From Klebsiella sp. BIGb0407 (lineage in GTDB: Bacteria > Pseudomonadota > Gammaproteobacteria > Enterobacterales > Enterobacteriaceae), in contig NZ_JANUEQ010000001.1 in assembly GCF_024807845.1 (NCBI RefSeq), forward strand, positions 1 to 64,000: a stretch of DNA of 64,000 nucleotides. The letters run 5' to 3'. The position numbers and the translations under genes were made by a program. The notes below the pieces were generated by a model. It worked only from the letters and a program-made list of their open reading frames with translations. It did no database searches and had not been told where the DNA came from. This document shows, one piece after another, positions 1 to 9,004 of the stretch (position 1 is its first letter; each line of letters begins with the position of its first letter).

Positions 1-576
1 CCGGACCGGTAATAACGAGTCGGCTATCAAAAATGTGGGTGAGGCGCTGACCAGTGAGACAGAGGCGCGGGTTCGCGAGGCTGAATCACTCAAGGTGAGA
101 ACGGAACAGAATGAGGCTGATGTTTCCACCCTGACGGAGGCGGTCACCACGCTGGAAGGTTCGACCGTTACACGTTTTGATGAGATCACCGCTAAAACTG
201 ACCAGGCCTCCGGCGCTATTCAGAATAATGCCCAGGCGATAATCAGTAACTCACTGGCGCAGGCTGACATAGCGACCCGTCTGTCGGTTCAGAACGGTGA
301 CAACGCGGCGAAATTTGAGCAGGTCACCCAGGCCATCGCGACGGAAACGGATGCCCGAGTGACGGACGTGACCCGGATCGAGGCCAAGACTGGCGAGAAC
401 ACTGCCGGTATTAACTCGGTGCGCCAGGCTGTCACGGATGAGGCCAGTGCGCGTTCTGAGGCGGTCGATAAGTTAACGGCGGATACGGGTAAAAATGCAG
501 CCGGACTGACGGATTTGAGTCAGGTTGTGGCTGATGAGAAAGCGGCATCAGCAACCCGCATGCAGTCTATTGAAAC
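1..576 (+). repeat. 576-bp tandem repeat, copy 1
   Basis: The segment starting ccggaccggtaataacgag at 1 recurs at 577, an offset of 576 bp or 192 codons. The first 240 bases or so of the two copies are nearly identical; the middle has diverged. It lies inside the J-like gene and keeps the frame. Confidence 0.9.
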
Positions 577-2503
577 CCGGACCGGTAATAACGAGTCGGC
601 TATCAAAAATGTGGGTGAGGCGCTGACCAGTGAGACAGAGGCGCGGGTTCGCGAGGCTGAATCACTCAAGGCGAGAACCGAACAGAACGAGGCTGATGTT
701 TCCACTCTGACGGAAGCGGTCACCACGCTGGAAGGTTCGACCGTTACGCGTTTTGATGAGATCACCGCTAAAACTGACCAGGCCTACGGCGCTATTCAGA
801 ATAACGCTCAAGCCATCATCAGTAACGTTTTGGCTCAGGTCGATATCTCAACGCGCTTATCGATGCAGAGCGGCGAAAATTCCGCGAAGTTTGACCAAGT
901 CACTCAGGCTATAGCGACAGAAACGGATGCCCGCATTACGGATGTGACCCGGATCGAGGTCAAGACTGGCGAGAACACTGCAGGTATAACTGCGGTGCGC
1001 CAGGCTGTCACGGATGAGGCCGGTGCTCGCTCTGATGCGGTCGATAAGTTAACGGCGGATACGGGTAAAAATGCAGCCGGGCTGACGGATTTGAGCCAGG
1101 TTGTGGCTGATGAGAAAGTGGCATCAGCAACCCGTATGCAGGCTATCGAGACCCGTACCGGTAATAACGAGTCTGCTATTACTGGCGTCAGTAAAGCGCT
1201 AACCACGGAAACGGAGGCCAGGACTCAGGCGGTCAATCAGCTTAATACTCGGGTCGGTGATAACGAATCTGATTTTTCTGATTTAACCCAAACGGTAACA
1301 ACGCTCGACAGCGCTATGGCGTCCAGACTGGAGGAACTGAAAGCGCAGACTGATAATGCGTCAGGGAGTTCGAAAAATAATGCGATTACCCTGATCACTA
1401 ATACTTTAGCCCAGGTCAATATGCGTCAAACGTTGTCCGTTCAGTACAACGCGAATCAGGCAGAGATTGACCGTATTGATACCGTTATTGCTGACGAGAA
1501 ATCAGCGACGGCTACCGCGCTGGAACAGATTAAAACAGACGTTGCCGGGAATGCTGCCTCTGTAACTAATCTGAGCCAGACGGTATCGAATTATCAACAA
1601 GCGACCGCAACACAAATTAACGCAATTACTGCAAGCGTTGAGGGGAATACGGCTGCAATTACGACGACCGCCAACGCTATAGCGGGAATTAATGGCGAGC
1701 TGGGCGCGATGTATAACATTAAGGTCGGTGTTGATTCTAATGGCATGCAATACGCAGCAGGAATGGGTATTGGTGTTGAAAATACGCCGAGCGGAATGCA
1801 ATCGCAGGTTATTTTTATTGCCGACCGGTTCGCGGTAATGATGAATGCTGGCGGCACTCCGTCGATAATATTCGCGACACAGAACGGGCAGCTTATTATT
1901 AAAGATACTCTAATCGGTGATGGAACTATTACTAACTCTAAAATTGGTAATTTTATTCAATCAACTGACTATGTAGCGGGTAAAACTGGCTGGCATATTA
2001 ATAAAAATGGTGATTCCGAATTTAATAATGTCACGGTTAGAGGAAAGGTTTACGCAACAGAAGGAGAATTCAGAGGCACGGTATATGCAACGGATGGTCG
2101 CTTTGAGGGAACTGTATACGCAAATAAAATTGAGGGGGATGTCGTTGTTTGTGGCGTATGGAACCAGGTGCAAATATATGGAGTAAACGAATCGGCAACC
2201 CGGACTTTTACAGGCGGTCTGCCATATGAATCTGTCATGGTTATACCATTACTTCACGTTAGTAGCTCATCGACTATGAGTTCAGGGCGATGTTGGGTTG
2301 AAATTAATGGAACTCGAATTTTTGAGTCAGTACCAGGACCTAACGCGTCATATTCTAATTCTGTGGTTGTTAATTTACCTGCTTATGCCAGCGCTGAGGT
2401 TAAATTTGTGATTACGGGGGCGGGGGGTGGTATTCCATTCGGAACGCCAGGGCCAATCACTGTGCTCGTATTTAAAAAGAGTGAGAATAGATTTACAAAC
2501 TAA
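1..2503 (+). CDS. Phage tail tip / host-specificity protein J-like, C-terminal part (5' truncated by window)
   Basis: The frame is open from the first base, so this is the 3' part of a longer gene; the ATG at 35 lies inside a repeat and is not the start. The visible 830 or so residues begin with roughly three copies of a 192-residue Ala/Thr/Glu-rich helical repeat. A Gly-rich region follows, then short beta repeats of the type GxVYATxGxFxGTVYA near residues 675-700, and a beta-rich C-terminus. This layout is typical of the distal end of lambda-type J proteins, which form the tail tip and contact the host receptor. A tail-fibre gene and invertase follow in the same direction, as expected for a prophage tail module. 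The J-family assignment is good; the receptor is unknown. Confidence 0.8.
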   Translation, partial: RTGNNESAIKNVGEALTSETEARVREAESLKVRTEQNEADVSTLTEAVTTLEGSTVTRFDEITAKTDQASGAIQNNAQAIISNSLAQADIATRLSVQNGDNAAKFEQVTQAIATETDARVTDVTRIEAKTGENTAGINSVRQAVTDEASARSEAVDKLTADTGKNAAGLTDLSQVVADEKAASATRMQSIETRTGNNESAIKNVGEALTSETEARVREAESLKARTEQNEADVSTLTEAVTTLEGSTVTRFDEITAKTDQAYGAIQNNAQAIISNVLAQVDISTRLSMQSGENSAKFDQVTQAIATETDARITDVTRIEVKTGENTAGITAVRQAVTDEAGARSDAVDKLTADTGKNAAGLTDLSQVVADEKVASATRMQAIETRTGNNESAITGVSKALTTETEARTQAVNQLNTRVGDNESDFSDLTQTVTTLDSAMASRLEELKAQTDNASGSSKNNAITLITNTLAQVNMRQTLSVQYNANQAEIDRIDTVIADEKSATATALEQIKTDVAGNAASVTNLSQTVSNYQQATATQINAITASVEGNTAAITTTANAIAGINGELGAMYNIKVGVDSNGMQYAAGMGIGVENTPSGMQSQVIFIADRFAVMMNAGGTPSIIFATQNGQLIIKDTLIGDGTITNSKIGNFIQSTDYVAGKTGWHINKNGDSEFNNVTVRGKVYATEGEFRGTVYATDGRFEGTVYANKIEGDVVVCGVWNQVQIYGVNESATRTFTGGLPYESVMVIPLLHVSSSSTMSSGRCWVEINGTRIFESVPGPNASYSNSVVVNLPAYASAEVKFVITGAGGGIPFGTPGPITVLVFKKSENRFTN
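577..1152 (+). repeat. 576-bp tandem repeat, copy 2
   Basis: Second in-frame copy of the 192-residue repeat. It is close to copy 1 at both ends, with substitutions clustered around bases 820-900. Confidence 0.9.
1153..1728 (+). repeat. 576-bp tandem repeat, diverged copy 3
   Basis: The third unit starts with the same RTGNNESAI motif at the same 576-bp spacing, but it is clearly diverged through most of its length. The repeat array therefore has an old and a recent component. Confidence 0.7.
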
Positions 2504-2531
2504 ATAAATCTTTTTGCTAATCATCATATAT

Positions 2532-2553
2532 AACCCGCTTCGGCGGGTTTTTT
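2532..2553 (+). terminator. Rho-independent terminator after the J-like gene
   Basis: A stem AACCCGC/GCGGGTT closed by a TTCG tetraloop is followed by a run of T. It lies 29 bases after the J stop codon and just before the ribosome binding site of the tail-fibre gene. Confidence 0.85.
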
Positions 2554-2571
2554 CATTTCTGGAGATTATTA

Positions 2572-4410
2572 ATGATTTACACCACAGGAACTATTTCAGT
2601 CAACGGGAATACATTAACCGGCACTGGAACTAATTTCACGGCAGCAGGCTCGTTAATTCGTGTTGGCTGTACAGTAATAACAATGACCTCTCCGCCGCAG
2701 GTATTTCAGATTACGGGCATTACCAGCGGTACAGCAATGACGGTCTCGCCAGCAGCCAGCCCGGCATTAGCGGCAGGAACAAAATATTCCATCCTGCTCA
2801 GTGATAGCCTGAGCGTAGATGGTCTGGCACAGGATATTGCCGAAACATTCAAAATGTATCAGAGCAATATTAGCGGATTTGCTGATGTGATGAATGGCAC
2901 TGGTGACGTGACCATAACTATTAATGGTGTTTCCGTAACTGTTCCGGGGCAAAAGTCATTAGCGAAGAAAGGTGCAAACAAAGATATTACGAGCTTAACC
3001 GGGCTCACAACGGCGCTTTCTGTTGCCCAGGGAGGGACCGGGGCTAAGGATGCAAAAGGCATTCGCGAAAACGCTGGTTTAGGAACAGCGGCTGAAGCAA
3101 ACGTTGGTACTGATGTCGGTAACATCCCAGCAATAGTGCAAAGGGATCACGGAAGACATATCAGCTCTATGTACGTATCGGCGCTATCCCTGGCAACTAT
3201 TGCGCCTGGGGCGAATGAGTACATGATTGCTGCTGTTGAGCCTGGTGCTGATGGAATTAATGCCGTTGGCTTGATTGGACGGTTCACATATAGTCGCGGC
3301 GGATTGACTTCAAACAATATGCCGGGGCTCGTCGATGTAATGATCCAGGCATCGTATAAAGGTTTGGGCGCTACAATGGGGATCAGATATCCGATTGCCG
3401 GTGCGAGAAACTTATTTATTGGGACCGCTACTGCTACATACAAAGGCCGAAAGGTTTATCTTTTAAAATTGCCGACATCAGGTGGCCCGTTTAACAACGG
3501 AGTTTTCTTTGACGGCCTTGTTTTTAAAACCAACGATACCAACGATATATTCTCGGTTGTCAAAGCAGAGGATTTGACAGACCTTGTTGATCTTACAAAC
3601 GACCCATCGATTAGCTACCCTATCTCGTCAGCATCAAGTAGAAAAGTAGGAACCGACGTTAACGACATACCCTATGTCGGTGCTTTCGGAGTTGGCAACG
3701 GCACATTAAACAGACCAACGACTCACGTAAACCAATTTATTTCTGAAACAGTAAACCCATCGACATGGACTCCAAACAACGGTGTTGGTGTGCAAATGTC
3801 GTATGCAAACCAAAGAACAGCACAGATATTTATCAATAGTGCTAAAGAGATGTATTTCCGCTGGAATGGAAGCCTTCCCCCGATGGCGTTAAACACGGAA
3901 ATCCCATGGATTAAGATTTATCACGACCAAAACACTACTAAAGGCTCTGATGGTACGATTAAGGCTGCATCACCGATTGTAAAAATATTTCATGATGGAG
4001 TATTTGAAACTAACAATGAATCAGAGGGTTGTACTGTTACTCGATTGGGAATCGGCCAGTACCTGATTAAAAACTGTATTGGTATGAATTCAGATGCGAC
4101 GTGGGGCGGAATTAATGGCGGATTTGATATTCCGAAAGACAGGAATGGCCAGGCGTTAATCTGGCTGGATTATGAAGTAAATGCCGATGGCTCGGTTCTG
4201 GTCAAAACCTATCACCGAACCTATCCGGATGCGCCAGAGTTTGCCAGAAATGAAATTGAAGGGATAGCTGCAGGTGAACCGGTCGACATTCCAGCCGACC
4301 AGTTTGTTTCAGTGCGTGTAGAGATGCCGATGGACAGTATCTGGAATCAGGAACAAGCCGCTATTCAGGCTGAGCCTGAGAATCTTCAACCGGTGAATCA
4401 GGAAGAATAA
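2572..4410 (+). CDS. Phage tail fibre protein (expressed orientation of an invertible gene)
   Basis: A 612-residue tail fibre starts at an ATG behind a GGAG ribosome binding site. The N-terminal 160 or so residues resemble the conserved virion-attachment part of lambdoid side-tail fibres. The variable distal part begins at the NAGL motif near residue 168, exactly where an invertase crossover-like site lies. The C-terminal region (from about residue 445) carries the motif YHDQNTTKGSDGT and then a domain shared with the silent cassette encoded on the opposite strand. The gene presumably makes the distal receptor-binding fibre, and inversion would swap residues after about 168. I see no separate tail-fibre assembly chaperone gene. 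Its last 50 bases overlap the end of the convergent cassette. Confidence 0.85.
   Translation: MIYTTGTISVNGNTLTGTGTNFTAAGSLIRVGCTVITMTSPPQVFQITGITSGTAMTVSPAASPALAAGTKYSILLSDSLSVDGLAQDIAETFKMYQSNISGFADVMNGTGDVTITINGVSVTVPGQKSLAKKGANKDITSLTGLTTALSVAQGGTGAKDAKGIRENAGLGTAAEANVGTDVGNIPAIVQRDHGRHISSMYVSALSLATIAPGANEYMIAAVEPGADGINAVGLIGRFTYSRGGLTSNNMPGLVDVMIQASYKGLGATMGIRYPIAGARNLFIGTATATYKGRKVYLLKLPTSGGPFNNGVFFDGLVFKTNDTNDIFSVVKAEDLTDLVDLTNDPSISYPISSASSRKVGTDVNDIPYVGAFGVGNGTLNRPTTHVNQFISETVNPSTWTPNNGVGVQMSYANQRTAQIFINSAKEMYFRWNGSLPPMALNTEIPWIKIYHDQNTTKGSDGTIKAASPIVKIFHDGVFETNNESEGCTVTRLGIGQYLIKNCIGMNSDATWGGINGGFDIPKDRNGQALIWLDYEVNADGSVLVKTYHRTYPDAPEFARNEIEGIAAGEPVDIPADQFVSVRVEMPMDSIWNQEQAAIQAEPENLQPVNQEE
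3062..3087 (+). other. Left invertase crossover site (gix/hix-like)
   Basis: The 26-bp site has TTC, four bases, the core AAACGCTGGTTT (3069-3080), then a purine-rich arm. This matches the pattern of Gin/Hin/Pin sites (TTC-N4-AAACC-NN-GGTTT). The core recurs in inverted orientation at 5352-5363, in the same reading frame (codons for NAGL). Confidence 0.8.
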
Positions 4411-5370
4411 CCGGTTCTGGCATATCCAACCGAACGTCTATCCAGGAGTTAGCCGGTACATCAATAGGCTCACCCGGTTTAATAACGATCTCCCCGTCTG
4501 CAAGTACCATCTTACGGCGGAACAGTGAAATGATGATCTCTCCATCAATCTGTTCCGCTTTCACCACACCCAAATCACCACTACCGTTTGGATCTCGAGG
4601 TGGCAGGAGACGCCAACCGGACGATGCCAGCGACTTAGCGCCTGTCACTCGATATACACCAACATCATCGCGGATAATTTCAATACCACGAGCCTCATAA
4701 TTCGCTACACCACAACCACACCATTCAAAAGAGTCCTCATCAATATCAGTCCGTGAGCTGATTTCAAAACTAGCAATACGAGCAACAGGGGAAGCTGTTT
4801 TGAGCGTGCCATCTGAACCTTTAGTGGTATTACCATTATGGTAAATAGTTCGCCACGAAGTCCAAATATTCAACTCTCGCGCCCTAAACCCCATTGCTGT
4901 TGGCGATATTTGTAGCTGTGAAACCAAGCCGGTATTATCGTTTCCTCCTGATCTCACCATAGTCATTAGTGGGGCATAGTTATTGAAAAAGTTTGTAGCA
5001 GAGGCTCCCCCGCTAGCAGAGAACCCTGATGATGTAATTGTATTTGCATCCGAGTATTGGGTCGGTCCGAGCGTCGGACTAGAACCTAAACCAAAGTCTC
5101 CCGTTAATATAACTGATACCCACAAACCCCAACCATTCGTATCTTTCGATCGTCTCCACATCCGTGGCATAGATGAGTTGGACCGCATACAAAGCTGTGA
5201 AATGTAAGGTCCACTCGAAATACTTAAAACAAATAACCCAGAAGCAACGACGGGTAACTCTGGCTGAGTTTGTGCGGCTGCGGAGTAGAAACCTGTAGCA
5301 GTAATATCATCCCAGTTAGCTGAAGCTACTGCAGTATTACCGAACCCTTCCAAACCAGCGTTTAATAGAA
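4361..5370 (-). CDS. Silent alternative tail-fibre C-terminal cassette
   Basis: This open frame has no plausible start codon or ribosome binding site. Its 5' end reads through the inverted crossover core and encodes NAGLEG, aligning with NAGLGT in the expressed fibre. It ends with a domain related to the C-terminus of the expressed fibre: both share a YHxxNTTKGSDGT motif and a Pro/Asp-rich tail. Inversion of the segment between the two sites would fuse it to the fibre N-terminus and change the receptor-binding end. It is best read as a stored alternative allele, not as an independent gene. Confidence 0.8.
5345..5370 (-). other. Right invertase crossover site (inverted copy)
   Basis: On the minus strand this reads TTC, four bases, AAACGCTGGTTT, GGAAGG. 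It shares the complete 12-bp core, and the outer TTC, with the site at 3062-3087, in opposite orientation. It lies 64 bp upstream of the invertase gene, the usual position in Pin/Gin/Cin systems. Confidence 0.8.
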
Positions 5371-5433
5371 TGCCATGTACAATTTACCGATACACTCTAC
5401 CAATACCCACACTTGAATTATTGGTGATAAAAC

Positions 5434-6000
5434 ATGCAAATAGGCTATGTTCGTGTGTCAACAAATGACCAAAATACTGCTTTACAACGAGATGCTTTGG
5501 AACGCGCAGGATGTGAACAGATATTTGAGGAAAAAATGAGCGGAACTATCGCTAATCGACCGGTCCTCAAACGAGTATTAAAGCAGCTTACTGAGGGGGA
5601 CACTCTGGTGGTCTGGAAACTCGACAGGTTAGGCCGGTCAATGCGGAACCTGGTATTACTGGTGGATGAACTCCGCAACCGAAATATTCACTTTCGTAGT
5701 CTTACCGACAGCATTGATACATCCAGCCCTATGGGGAGATTTATATTTCACATCATGGGTGCTTTAGCTGAGATGGAACGCGAGTTAATCGTAGAGCGAA
5801 CAATGGCGGGTTTGGCAGCAGCGAGAGAGCATGGGAGGATCGGAGGGCGTAGACCCAAATTAACGCCTGAACAATGGGACCAAGCCGGAAGGCTAATCGC
5901 TAATGGAGTGGATAGAAAACAGGTGGCGATGATTTATGATGTGGCTGTGTGTAGTCTCTACAAGAAATTCCCGGTTAGAAAAAATCAGTACAAAAATTAG
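5434..6000 (+). CDS. pin: Serine recombinase, Pin/Gin/Hin-type DNA invertase
   Basis: This 188-residue protein has the resolvase/invertase catalytic domain, with the nucleophile Ser9 in YVRVS and the RLGRS motif near residue 70. A long dimer helix around residues 105-135 and a C-terminal helix-turn-helix of about 45 residues follow. Family members of this length invert DNA between two 26-bp sites with help from Fis. The two matching sites and the opposed fibre cassettes next door identify the substrate. It stands where pin stands in the e14 prophage. I did not resolve a Fis-bound enhancer, which in relatives lies inside the invertase gene. Confidence 0.92.
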   Translation: MQIGYVRVSTNDQNTALQRDALERAGCEQIFEEKMSGTIANRPVLKRVLKQLTEGDTLVVWKLDRLGRSMRNLVLLVDELRNRNIHFRSLTDSIDTSSPMGRFIFHIMGALAEMERELIVERTMAGLAAAREHGRIGGRRPKLTPEQWDQAGRLIANGVDRKQVAMIYDVAVCSLYKKFPVRKNQYKN

Positions 6001-6037
6001 AAAGGTTTCTACATGGTAGTGTGTGTTACTTCTAAAT

Positions 6038-6061
6038 GTCCGCTCTGTGCCAGAAGCGGAC
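6038..6061. repeat. Hairpin-forming inverted repeat after the invertase gene
   Basis: Arms GTCCGCT and AGCGGAC are separated by 10 bases. No T-run follows, so it may be a weak terminator or only a palindrome. The rest of 6001-6316 is AT-rich non-coding DNA, probably containing the promoter of the downstream ATPase gene. Confidence 0.5.
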
Positions 6062-6316
6062 GTGCATACTAATCTTTATATCTCAGTACACTGTAATACC
6101 GAGCAATATCATTCGGGTGATTTGGCGACTGCTTCAAATTTTTTCGGGCCCCATTTAGTTATCATTTGCAATTGTTGTAAATCAATATAAGGTGATATTG
6201 CATTTTGAATCGCAATGCCCTTCAAGTAACCAATTTGCTTTGGGGGGCCGGAAGACGTTTTAAATGCGAAATAAAATTGCGCTCTGTTTTATAAATTAAT
6301 TTGAAGGGATGTCTTA

Positions 6317-8317
6317 ATGATCAATAAAGCAATTACTAATCCTGGTTTCCACAAACAGTTTCTTTTAGAAAGGTTTAGTGCTGATGAACAAAAAATATTG
6401 AAGCTATTATCTAAAGGATGGTATTTAACAAATTCTGGTGAAGAAATACAAATTGCGCAATCTCGATATAACTATTTCCTTATGAAGCCAACACCGAAGA
6501 CTTCTGAAATGTTCAACATTGAGAGAGAGATTGTTTGTGTATTTAGTAATTACGAATATTTTGAACCAAGATCATTAGACTTTTTCGAGAAAGTGTATAT
6601 GCGCCTTCCAAAGATGCGTACAGAGTCAGTTTGTGCGGTGCTAATAGGAAGAGCGCCTGATACAGAAGAAAAGGTTGAACATCTTCTTAAATCAGATCCA
6701 GAGCACCAAATTATTGTACCTGTTAGTTATGTTGAAATGATGCAAGCGAATGCAATTATAATTCTTGAAAATAGATTTAGGAAACATTTTTACTCCCGAG
6801 ATTTATTCTCATTTTTGTCTCCACTTAAAAAAGATACATACTTTTTTGGTCGTTCAAATCTTATAAATGAGATTGTAAATCGATTCCAGTCAGGGGAGCA
6901 CACAAGTCTTTTCGGTCTCAGAAAAAGCGGTAAAACGTCAATTATATATGCAATCCAGAGACGTTTAGAGGCAAAAGGTGATTGTTTTGTATCATTGGAT
7001 TGCGAAAGCCCATCAATACATGGACTTCGCTGGTATGAGTTACTTGAAAAACTTGTGTTATTATATTCCGATGCAAAAAAATCCAAAGTGAAAATTGAAA
7101 CGACAGTTAGATATGACGTTAAAAATGCTGCGGATAGTTTTGAAAAAGACATGTTAAAAATATACAACTCAAAAAAACCAGCAGGTGCAATCTTTATTTT
7201 TGATGAAATTGAAAGGCTTACTCCTAAAACAGGAGCCTCAATTCATTGGAGAGAAGAAACCGATTTTATATACTTCTGGCAGACAATGCGTGGTTTTTAC
7301 CAAAAGCATCCGTCTGTTTTCTGCTATATGCTAGTTGGGACTAATCCAAGTTGTACCGAAGCTCCATTATTGTTAGGCCATGACAATCCAATTTATGCTT
7401 CAATCCCTAGCCAATACGTACCTCCATTTACAGTAGACCAAGTTAGTCAAATGGTTACGCGATTAGGTGATTATATGGGATTAAAATTTGATACCTTGAT
7501 TGCTGCGAAACTCACGGAAGACTATGGTGGACATCCATTTTTAATTCGCCAGGCTTGCAGTCAAATTAACAGGTTAATATCTACTGAGAGACCAGTAATA
7601 ATCGATAAAGCTCTTTATAATAAGTCTAAGTGCGAGTTTAGAAATAATTCGCAAGAATATTTGGCTATGATGATTCAGGTATTGTCAGAATGGTACCCTG
7701 ATGAATACGAAATGCTATGTTTACTTGCTCAAGGGGATATGGATAGCTTTAATTCATTCGCTCATGATCACACATCTTACACTAGACATTTAATCGGCTA
7801 TGGGCTCATTCAAAAAAGCGCATCGGGTTATTCTTTTAATCTTGAAGAAATATCCGATCTACTCCGAAAAAAACATCAACACGAGAAACTAAACTTAAAT
7901 GAAGAAGAAAAGGTTCAAGAAGTTTCGATTAGAAGAAATCGCCTAGAAAAAGGTCTTCGAGTACTTGTCCGAAACTCATTGAAGATATCTAAAGGTGCAA
8001 ATAAAGCAAAAGATGCTGTGATTAATGCAGTTCCTGAAAATCGAAGATCAACATTACAAAATTACGAACTATCTGGGCTTTTAGATCCTAACTCATCCCC
8101 ATTATTTTTCCTTGAATTAATTAATATAATCAGTAGGGAGTGGGCGACTTTTGAGAATGTTTTTGGAATTGATAAGACAAAGCTAATACTTATGCTTCAG
8201 GAAATTAACACCAGAGGACGCCCGGATGCACATGCGAAATGTATTGATGAAGATGATTTTCTGCAGTTACGGCTTTATTTCAAAAAGCTTGAAGTAATAC
8301 TTCAAGAGTGGTTATAA
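6317..8317 (+). CDS. Prophage cargo ATPase (STAND/AAA-like) with possible C-terminal HEPN motif; candidate phage-defence protein
   Basis: This 666-residue protein starts at an ATG behind AAGGGAT. Residues 1-165 form an alpha/beta region I cannot name. The ATPase core follows: an FFGR motif near 177, Walker A GLRKSGKTS (200-208), and Walker B IFIFDEIE (292-299). A winged-helix-like segment lies around 430-510. The last 110 residues are helical and contain RGRPDAH (R633 to H639), which fits the RX4-6H signature of HEPN ribonucleases. The gene is much more AT-rich than its surroundings and stands alone between the invertase and the icd attachment remnant, the position of mcrA in E. coli e14. NTPase plus nuclease-like effector suggests phage defence or abortive infection; this is inferred, not shown. 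Confidence 0.7.
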   Translation: MINKAITNPGFHKQFLLERFSADEQKILKLLSKGWYLTNSGEEIQIAQSRYNYFLMKPTPKTSEMFNIEREIVCVFSNYEYFEPRSLDFFEKVYMRLPKMRTESVCAVLIGRAPDTEEKVEHLLKSDPEHQIIVPVSYVEMMQANAIIILENRFRKHFYSRDLFSFLSPLKKDTYFFGRSNLINEIVNRFQSGEHTSLFGLRKSGKTSIIYAIQRRLEAKGDCFVSLDCESPSIHGLRWYELLEKLVLLYSDAKKSKVKIETTVRYDVKNAADSFEKDMLKIYNSKKPAGAIFIFDEIERLTPKTGASIHWREETDFIYFWQTMRGFYQKHPSVFCYMLVGTNPSCTEAPLLLGHDNPIYASIPSQYVPPFTVDQVSQMVTRLGDYMGLKFDTLIAAKLTEDYGGHPFLIRQACSQINRLISTERPVIIDKALYNKSKCEFRNNSQEYLAMMIQVLSEWYPDEYEMLCLLAQGDMDSFNSFAHDHTSYTRHLIGYGLIQKSASGYSFNLEEISDLLRKKHQHEKLNLNEEEKVQEVSIRRNRLEKGLRVLVRNSLKISKGANKAKDAVINAVPENRRSTLQNYELSGLLDPNSSPLFFLELINIISREWATFENVFGIDKTKLILMLQEINTRGRPDAHAKCIDEDDFLQLRLYFKKLEVILQEWL

Positions 8318-8584
8318 GTCAACATAATCAGTCAAGTGTTGCTTACTTATTAAATACTATACCTGCTCACACTTCGTTGCGGCAGGAATATGATTCCGAA
8401 TTTTAATAAGTCCGTTCCTAGCTCATAGCAGACCATCAGCATTTAAGTGAAAACGGTTATCAAAACTCAACATTAATTACTGTTAATCAAGAGGTTACAA
8501 TGCAGTTAAAAGATAATGAAAAACCTCAAAAAAACCACGATTTAAATATTAAAATCAGCCTGTTAAGTTAACTCCCTAAATATA

Positions 8585-8749
8585 TTGCTCCGTCACATGG
8601 GCTGGTTCGAAGCAGCTGACCTTATCGTTAAAGGTACCAGCGGCGCAATCAACGCGAAAACCGTGACTTATGATTTCGAACGCCTGATGGATGGCGCTAA
8701 ACTGCTGAAATGTAGCGAGTTTGGTGACGCTATCATCGAAAACATGTAA
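8585..8749 (+). pseudogene. icdC: icd 3'-end duplication marking the prophage attachment site (icdC-like)
   Basis: The frame encodes [12 protein letters not shown] and continues to the C-terminal sequence GDAIIENM followed by TAA, which is the end of isocitrate dehydrogenase. Only about 55 codons are present, without a start. E14 and phage 21 integrate into the 3' part of icd and leave such a fragment at the far end of the prophage. The intact icd should lie at the other end of this prophage, left of the window. The 8318-8584 stretch holds no convincing gene, only AT-rich DNA. Confidence 0.92.
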
Positions 8750-8772
8750 TTCCGTTTTTCGGGTTAGATGAT

Positions 8773-8803
8773 AACGGGAGCCTCAGGGTTCCCGTTTTTT
8801 TTG
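8773..8803 (+). terminator. icd-type terminator
   Basis: A stem AACGGGA/TCCCGTT is followed by eight T residues, 24 bases after the icd stop codon. It probably is the native icd terminator, carried to this end of the prophage by integration. Confidence 0.85.
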
Positions 8804-9004
8804 AGCTTAAAAATCATTTCCCCAAAACCATTCCCCAAAACTGATTAAAAATTACCCTGTTTTTGCATCGATAGCGGTCAAATTAACGACAACAACTTAG
8901 TTTTCTGATTAAAAATGTGAACTACCCAGAGCTTTTTGATTAAGGGTGGTGTTTACTATGCCCTCTAATATCTTGAGCTATGGTTTTTTTGGAGATACAC
9001 ATAT

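Noticed and set aside
1-1728. Regular repeats that could suggest a CRISPR array
   Set aside because: The unit is 576 bp, in frame and protein-coding; there are no short repeats with unique spacers.
520-1857. Several open frames antisense to the J-like gene
   Set aside because: They mirror the repetitive codons of the plus-strand gene and have no ribosome binding sites or protein-like features.
6001-6316. Second gene between the invertase and the ATPase, such as an antitoxin or regulator
   Set aside because: No frame of useful length with a start and ribosome binding site is present.
8501-8572. Short open frame of 23 codons with a GAGG-like site before the icd fragment
   Set aside because: It is too short and Lys/Asn-rich, with no recognisable homology; it may be chance in AT-rich DNA.
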